From the NCBI GenBank assembly GCA_037976565.1, contig CP137668.1, forward strand, positions 20,481,804 to 20,545,803: a stretch of DNA of 64,000 bases. Reading direction: 5' to 3'. The notes under the pieces were generated by a model. It saw only the letters and a list, made by a program, of their open reading frames with translations, did no database searches and had not been told where the DNA came from. This stretch comes from Mesocentrotus franciscanus (taxonomy: Eukaryota > Echinodermata > Echinoidea > Camarodonta > Strongylocentrotidae). The position numbers were made by a program, and so were the translations under genes. This document shows, piece after piece, positions 57,136 to 64,000 of the stretch (its first letter is position 1; each line of letters starts with the position of its first letter).

Positions 57136-57937
57136 ATATAAACCAATCAATGAACGCAGGAGACCGCCATCGTGAGCGGTAAGGCTTGAAATTGATGGCG
57201 GCCTCATAAAAAGATTCGTGACTGAAATTGATATTTACTAATCAAGTGGGTGCATTGCAGGTGCAGGTGCTGGTGCTGTATGTAGCAGTTGAGTAAAATG
57301 AGGATATTGAATGACGAATGTGAATATTTATGTGAATATATTAATTTGGAGTATGGGATTCATAAGATTGAATGATAGTTTTTTTAGAGTGGCTTTCAAG
57401 GAGTATATGGTCGAACAAGATTTAATATTGTCTGAAAGATTATTCCAGATGTCTGGACCATGATGACGAATTGATTTAGAGGCAATTAACAGTCTTGGGT
57501 TTGTGAGATGAAAGTTTCCGGATATGCGAGTTGGGTAGGTATGGACAGAGCTATTGAACTTAAACATGTCATCAAAAGACGAAGGGAGCAGATTATTAAT
57601 ATACTTAAACATAATGATAGCTATTTGAATAGTATATAAGTCGGCAATTTTTAGTGCTTTTTGTTTAAAAAATAAAGGATCGGTGTGGGCCAAGTAATGC
57701 GATCCTGTACAAATGCGAATTGCTCTCTTTGTAGTTTAAAAATAGAAGTCAGCTTTGTAGAACCACAACTAGCCCAAACAACGTTACAGTAGGTTATATA
57801 TGGGAGTACTAACGAATTATACAATAAAAATAAAGTTTTATGAGGTAAAATAAATCTTAACTTGGAAATTATTCCAATACTTTTTGAGATACTTATTATG
57901 ATATGGTGCAGATGTTCATTCCAAGATAAAGTTTGAT

Positions 57938-58800
57938 CTATATGATAACACCTAAAAATCTAGAGTGAGTTTTCTGCTCTAATGGCATGCCGTCAATCTG
58001 TAAGTGAATTGGAGTATCAGTAATATGAGAATGGTGTTTAAAATAGATGAAGTGGGTCTTTTTTGTGTTCAAAGATAGTTTGTTAGCTTTAAACCATTGT
58101 GATACTTTGTTTATTTCATGATTTAATATGTTGTTTAAGGAAGTGAGATTTTTATGAGAAAAAAAGATATTTGTGTCGTCAGCGAATAATACAAAAGATA
58201 AAATGGAGGATGTATTAATAATGTCATTGACATATAGCAGAAATAACAGTGGGCCTAGAATGGAGCCTTGAGGGACACCACATTGAACTAAAAGTGAATC
58301 AGAGTCATAACCATTAAATGTGACATATTGTCTTCGATTTCTTAAATAATCTTTAAACCAAAGGAGTGATTGACCTCGTATACCATAATAATTAAGTTTT
58401 GAAAGTAAAATATCGTGATTAAGTGTATCGAATGCCTTACTGAGGTCACAAAATATACCAATGACATGTTCTTTGTTAGCTATGGCGTTTGTAATTTTAT
58501 CATAAATTTGGATTAAAGCCAAGTTTGTTGAGTAATTTTTTCTGAAGCCATATTGATTAGAAGTTAGCAAATTGTGTTTGTTGATAAATTCATAGAGTCT
58601 ATTATATACTATTTTTTCAAAAATTTTGGATATACTTGGGAGTAGAGATATGGGGCGATAATTACTAATTTCATGAGGATTGTCTTTTTTGAAAATTGGA
58701 TTGATTTTGGCGATTTTGAATAAGTCCGGAAAAACACCTTGTGATAATGATTTATTGAAAATGTGACTAAGAGGGTTAGCAAGTGGGTGAATTATTTCTT
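57938..58800 (-). pseudogene. CR1-like LINE reverse transcriptase domain
   Basis: The frame is open from about 58800 (KEIIHPLANPLSHIFNKSLS) well before the first ATG at 58570. It includes the FADD catalytic box and the following KVSQWFKANKLSLNTKKTHF segment, then RFLGVII. Confidence 0.85.
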
Positions 58801-59439
58801 TTAAAGAGACACACTAATTCTATCATGCCCGTGAGATTTGGAGTTGTTAAGAGAACGTGTAATATTGATAATTTCGGTGGGGTTCGTGGGGCTCAAGAAA
58901 AGAGAATGTGGATTAGGTTGGGGGAGATAATCCGTGAAATGCGCATTTCGGCTATTAATCTTGCTTGCAAGTTCGGGTCCGATGTTTGTAAAAAATGAAT
59001 TAAATGAGTTTGCATGAAGGGAAGAGTCAACTTTAGAACCATTTAAAGTCATATCATCAGTAGGTGGGGGATTTGCCTTAGTTCCCATTACCTCTTTGAT
59101 GATTTTCCAAGTTGCATTAGTATTTGAACTGACATCCTTTATTCTATTAGCATAATACATTTTACGTGATATACGAATTAATTTTGTCAACTTGTTGCGA
59201 TATAACTTGTATGTTTTTAAATTGGCTTCAGTAGGATTGTGTAAATGTGACTTGTAAAGGCGATTACGTGTCTGTATTGATTTCAATAAACCCTTTGTTA
59301 TCCAAGGATGTTTGGGGTTTTTCTATTATTTTTACTTTACCTATGGGAATATTTTTTCATAATAATGTTGTAATTTATTATTCAAGAGATTATATGATAT
59401 GTTCGCGTCAGCTTCATTGTATACATCCTCCCACCCTCA

Positions 59440-60215
59440 ATTAATAAGTCTTGCTTCATTAATTCAATATTACGTTTAGATTCTTTTCGATATGTACGTT
59501 GGTTAAATGATTTGGGGCATGGTAGTTTTAATTCACAAGTTAAAAATATTGGTAAGTGGTCTGAAACTTCAGAGCATAGAATTCCTCCTATCATTTTGTT
59601 ATTCATGTTGTTATGTACGTTGGAAAAAATGTTGTCAATTTGAGTTGATGAATATGGGTTAATTCTGGTGGATTTATTGATGAATGAATGGAAGCCGAAT
59701 GAGTACATAAGTTTCATAAAATTGTTTGAGTTATTATTGTCGACTGAGGGTAAGAAATTGATATTAAAATCTCCAAGAATAAAAGTATGCTTATTTTCAT
59801 TACCTATTATATAGAGATATTGCTCAAGTTCCTTATAAAATAAATCAAAATTAGAGCCTGGCGGTCTATAAATTAAACCTATGATGATATTCTTAAATCC
59901 TGTGTTTTCAATTTCAATGAATAAAGTCTCTGCATGTAACAGTTTCACATCGGAACGGATCTTAAATTTCAGTTTTTCAGCAATGTAGAAGGCCACGCCT
60001 CCGCCTCTTTTCCCTTTGCGATCTGCCCTTATCAACTTATAATTTGGTAAATTAAACAAATCTGGGGAATTTTCATGTAGCCATGTCTCGCTAATACCAA
60101 TAACAGAGAATTTGAAATTGTTTAACGTGTGTAAGAGATTTTCAAAATATTCGAAGTTTCTATTCAGACTTCTTAAATTTGCATGTAAAGGAAATATCAT
60201 TTGGATTACTATCAA
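59440..60215 (-). pseudogene. CR1-like LINE endonuclease domain
   Basis: Intact APE-type endonuclease fold: ISETWL, YRPPGS, LGDFNIN, IDNIF and SDHLPI. The open frame runs to 59382, but the last residues (about 59440-59382) are out of frame; the true frame continues as EDVYNEADANISYNLLNNKL. Confidence 0.8.
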
Positions 60216-60599
60216 ACATGTTATTGAATTCTTGAGGTGTGTAGTATTTGCTATTGTATGAATTTTCTATGTAATTATCAGGAATAAAAGAGAGTGACTC
60301 CATCAGAAACGATAAAATGTAAAGTACCAGATATTATGTAAGGGATCAACTGCAAGCGTGCTTGTGGTGTAGGTGCGTTTGCAAGTGACTGAACGTGTGT
60401 TCGTGTGTGTCTGTGGTGCTGATGTGCAGTCAATATCAATATAAAGTTCATCTATAAAAATAATAAGACCCATCTTGGTCAGCATAAGAAAATCACTGGA
60501 AGCAGTAGAGCAGAGCTCAACCACCTAAGAACATGTATATAATAGTTGAAATCATTTACACAAAAAGAATAATAAATAAGCGGTCACATACAAATGAAT

Positions 60600-62970
60600 A
60601 AGGAGCAAACCCAGGAATATGCTTTTTTTATCATAAAGTGCAACGAAGCCATACGTTAAATAAGCTCAGGGGTGTAAACAATGTAGGAATATTGTTCATA
60701 TAAATGTGATAAAGGAGCATGAGTGGATCAGGATCCACTCAGTTTTCAAAGTTGGGAGTGATTTACCAATTATAGTTGTTTGTCAATAAGACATTGTCTG
60801 TCCGCAATTTCATTGTGTATCTAGGGTGATCAATTATTATTCGCACAAAAGGCTGGTTACATGGGAATACAATTTCACATGTGCTATGGAAATCGATAAT
60901 TGACCATGGGCCTTGAGTGTATCGGCCTTCAAAATTTAGATAAAATAAAATGAAAAATATGTTTGTTTGTTTTTTTGTTTGTTTTTTATTTTTTATTTTC
61001 CTATCTTCTGTATAATAGTTACTGTCATAACCAAAAATAGTATTCCTCTTGTAAACTTAAAGGTTAGCAAGGAGTGCAAGATATTAAAAATTTGAGATTA
61101 AAGTAAGTACATAGCTACTGAGTGGTTACATACATTTCACATTGTATTGACCAGATTCAAATGATCGCCTTATACACCAGGTGTAGTAAAGTAATTCCAC
61201 GTTCGTGTTGCCTAACATTTCAGAAAAGTAGAGGTACAATAACAATTAATCTTGCGTAGCCACACCCCCTATGATCAGAAACGTGGATGCATATGTGTTA
61301 GTATGTACATGCGTGTAAACAAGACTGATATGAAAAATACAGAAGTCTGTTACAAAACTCTATCAATCAGCATCGAGATACCCGCCCAGTCGGGCGCTTC
61401 AGCAGAGTATCAGGATAAAATTATGATAAAACAAGAGTGGAGTAGACACGCCCCCTCTGATTAGAGAGTACATGATGTATGCAGTGACGAAAGTTTGACA
61501 AGGGGTGAATGGTGAGGTAACTGTGAGGCCACAACAAACATTATTAAGATACCTGTACGTGCCAAGTCGGGCATTAGGAATTACAATTCAAGTAAATCGT
61601 ATAAAATAGTTGAGATTGTGAACAATACAAAAGGGTAGATTGGGTCAGTCTTCTGCATTAAAGGCCTATAGTGCATGAGTTGCAGAGATAATTAAAAGGG
61701 GGAAAAACGCAGAATATAGAATGCGATCCGCATTGTAATAAGCACATTCAATAAATCAGTGTAATTTATTCTGTACGTTGTGGTATCATGGATCTACTAC
61801 TCTGAATCAACACTTGTTTGCCCTCTCGAGTATATCAACTGAGTATCATAACAAAAAGGGATTGATCATGCATGTATAGCCACACCCTCTCTGATCAGGC
61901 ACTTGGATGCATGCTTGTTTTCATTGTATGACTGATTGGCCAAATAATAGAGTTTTTACAAAGCTCAGATCAATCAGCTTTGAAATACCCTGCATGTCGA
62001 GTATTTAGTAATGTATCAGTTTAAGTGTACGTTAATCTCACATGGAATAGCCACGCCCCCTGATCAGACAGCGCATGCTGTACATGGTGTATGCAGGCAC
62101 TCAAATTGTAATTAGTATATCTAACAAGCCGATGTAATTGGTCATGCGCATTGTGAAATTAACCCATACCTGCCCTAACGAGCAATTTAGTTGAGTGTCA
62201 TGATAGATGGAGATTAATCATGCATGTATAGCCACACACTTTTTTGACCAGGCACTTGGGTGCATGTGTGTTTTTAATATCAGGGCCGGTTTGTCAAATA
62301 GAAGACTTTGTTACTGAGCCATTGTCTGTTATAGAAAATATCCTTGAAATTCAGGAAGATTGTTTTGGCGCACGAAAGGGCGATCTTGGGAATACAATTT
62401 CACCTGCGCTATATAACCACATACAGCTGTCAAAATTTACAATCCCAACAATATGCTTACAGTTCTTTGGTCAAGAAATGCGGCAAATTAGTCTTCATTG
62501 AATATCTACACACATTGAAAACCATCAAGCAGTCAAGAATGTGGATTTTATTTTATTTTTTTCCTAAAGATAAAGAATACTGTGTAGGATGCTTTTCACA
62601 AAATTAGAAGTTAAAGTTATGTTCAACCCGACATTTCACGGGTGTAAACAATCGGGGATTTGTATGGGTGTATCGGTCTCTAAAAAGTACAACACTAGCA
62701 GATGGTTAAATACATTTCATATTGTACTAATCAGTTTCAAATGGTAGACTCATGCCCAGGGTATCGTAAAATCACTTAACGCCTGCGTTGGCGAACATTT
62801 CAGGTAAAGTGCGAGTCATGTATGGAGTAGCCACGCCCTCCCTGATCAGACAAGTGGATACACATGTGCGAGTTTGGTACACATGAATGTAGGGCTGATT
62901 TGGAGATATCAAACAGCATTGAAATAGCCGACTCGTCGGGCGTTTTAGTAGAGTACCCGAATAGGTGTAT
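60600..62970 (+). repeat. Degenerate repeat field with recurring TAGCCACGCCCxxxTGATCAG motif
   Basis: Variants of TAGCCACACCCCCTATGATCAG occur at about 61257, 61875, 62047, 62225 and 62826, each upstream of a GCATGTGTGTT-like stretch. A second motif (CAATCAGCATCGAGATACCC / AACAGCATTGAAATAGCCGA) follows at about 61364, 61968 and 62903. The blocks at 61130 and 62703 also match (TACATACATTTCACATTGTA / TAAATACATTTCATATTGTA), suggesting duplication of a larger ~1.57-kb unit. No coding sequence recognised. Confidence 0.7.
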
Positions 62971-63269
62971 GTTAGTCATGATAATGATATGATAATATAT
63001 AAATGCCATGTTCGTACAAGAAATCACTACACGCAAAGAAATATAGCTTTCATTTGATAGTTTTCAACAGACGGAAACTGAATTTTCCTCATCTAGACAC
63101 ATTGGATATTTATTTAATTTTATATGTATTTTTATATATAAATATATTTATTTATTTTTTACTGATTAATTAATTGTCAAAAATATATTTCTTTTTGGGG
63201 GAGTTATTTGGTCACTTTACAAACACAGTCTTTTGTACCTTAAGTTTTTAGACTCCATAGTATGAATTT

Positions 63270-63520
63270 GTTCCGATATTCGTTTATTTCATTTCATTTA
63301 TGTCCACAATAACAGCAAATAAAATTTACAAAGCTTTTCGTTTTACAAACTTATTCCAATGAAAATATTAACAAACGAGAAATATACATATTAAATATGG
63401 AACGTGCAATGCAGTAAAAGTATACAATTAAGACTAAGAAGATAATTGCTTGCTGTATTGCGGAGGAAACCTAGGAAAGCATAGCTTGTAATTTAGGTTC
63501 CCTAACATGAAATATCATGG
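63270..63520 (-). mobile_element. Probable LINE 3'-tail remnant
   Basis: TTTATTTCATTTCATTTATG followed by CCACAATAACAGCAAATAAA and AT-rich sequence resembles an antisense CR1/L2-like tail. No coding part remains here. Confidence 0.35.
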
Positions 63521-63816
63521 TATCATAAAGTAGAAAATGTAAGGAAAAGAAAAGATGGGGATAACGGGAAGACACAAAGCAAGACAATACATGACAAGAC
63601 AAGCAAAAACAAAATAAGCACAAGAACAGGATACTAAAGGTTGCTTTCTGCAGCGATCATGCACTAAAATCATTGCGCAACATTGGTTGCTATAAATCAA
63701 ATTCCAAGGGAAAGTGTGTATTGTAAACATGAATAATAGCATGCATTTGAAGCAAAATAATGAGCATAATGTTACATGGATTCCTTATTAGTGTTAACTA
63801 GCTTTAACTTCAGATT

Positions 63817-64000
63817 ACGTCACACCCCGCTCAGACAGAGAAAGCACGACAAACAACGCTGATAAAGGCGCCACTAACAAATTTGGTGGACAAAATAAGA
63901 ACTTCAACAAGTGCATGCCAGCTGTTACTCCGATTCCGGTCATGGGTATTTTGCGACGAGTCGAGAAGATTAAGTCATGTCACCGATGACAGATTTACAT
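63817..64000 (+). pseudogene. Damaged partial copy of the second receptor's tail exon
   Basis: From CACCCCGCTCAGACAGAGAA onward it matches 44478-44662 of the tail exon of the SMB-SRCR-WSC-CCP receptor with a few substitutions. CCAGCTGTTACTCC lacks one base relative to CCAGCCGGTTACTCC, shifting the frame, and GATTAAGTC replaces GATTATGTC. The 5' part of the exon is absent, although CTTCAG stands just upstream of the match. It is cut by the window end, so more of a duplicated gene may follow. Confidence 0.85.

Larger units (their letters stand above)
56817..60300 (-). mobile_element. CR1-like LINE, nearly full length, with frameshifts
   Basis: Minus strand. Endonuclease (60215 down to ~59430): LHANLRSLNRNFEYFENLL, SVIGISETWLHE, RGGGVAFYI, LIYRPPGSN, FILGDFNINFL, TQIDNIFSN and SEVSDHLPIFLT, with the catalytic residues present. 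Linker 59286-58801. Reverse transcriptase 58800-57938: NYRPISLLPSISKIFEKIVY, NQYGFRKNYSTNLAL, CDLSKAFDTLNHDIL, CGVPQGSILGPLLFLLYVND and LFADDTNIF. C-terminal part to 57328. Frameshifts near 59430, 59330, 58790 and 57730 separate these blocks. The 3' part (57327-56817) includes a TA-rich microsatellite and ends in AAATAAAAAGCAAACAAACA. Inactive but young-looking. Confidence 0.88.

Overview
This window is animal nuclear DNA. It is AT-rich, its genes are split by GT-AG introns, and it is full of non-LTR retrotransposons, a tRNA-derived SINE, inverted-repeat (MITE-like) elements and microsatellites. The combination of secreted or membrane proteins built from SMB, SRCR, WSC and CCP domains with this repeat content points to a marine invertebrate deuterostome, most likely an echinoderm such as a sea urchin. 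That assignment is inference; no species marker was found.

Layout. (1) 225-3891, + strand: the last four exons visible of a DNA primase large subunit gene (PRIM2), cut by the window start. All four iron-sulfur cysteines are visible, and a roughly 290-residue low-complexity insertion precedes a C-terminal HPNxFF-like motif. (2) 3892-7316: intergenic, with a decayed LINE piece and a foldback MITE. (3) 7317-18831, +: a seven-exon type I membrane receptor (signal peptide, SMB, SRCR, Thr-rich stalk, TM, Tyr-rich tail). Its introns are packed with MITEs, and its last five codons and stop come from a MITE. (4) 18832-29562: repeats, a broken APE-type LINE (22.3-25.2 kb) and a few unexplained exon-like islands. 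(5) 29563-44723, +: a nine-exon receptor (signal peptide, SMB, SRCR, WSC, CCP, TM, tail). One intron holds a 2.5 kb terminal-inverted-repeat element carrying a 90-bp minisatellite. (6) 44724-49651: two elements with GGCC-type inverted repeats. (7) 49652-53847, +: a three-exon gene for a protein with a signal peptide, almost no ectodomain, one TM segment and a ~370-residue cytoplasmic tail rich in YxxPhi motifs. (8) 53848-63800: MITEs, a nearly full-length CR1-like LINE on the minus strand, and a degenerate repeat field. (9) 63817-64000: a damaged copy of the tail exon of the second receptor.

How they may work together. The three membrane-protein genes share one strand and one exon logic: ectodomain exons are all phase 1-1, the TM exon is phase 1-2, and a single final exon encodes the whole tail. 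The sequence shows this directly. I infer that they are a tandem family of modular, possibly immune-type surface receptors, and that the third gene, with its minimal ectodomain and paired YxxPhi motifs, could act as a signalling adaptor or co-receptor. This cluster is the best candidate in the window for an undescribed system. No expression or interaction evidence is available from sequence alone.
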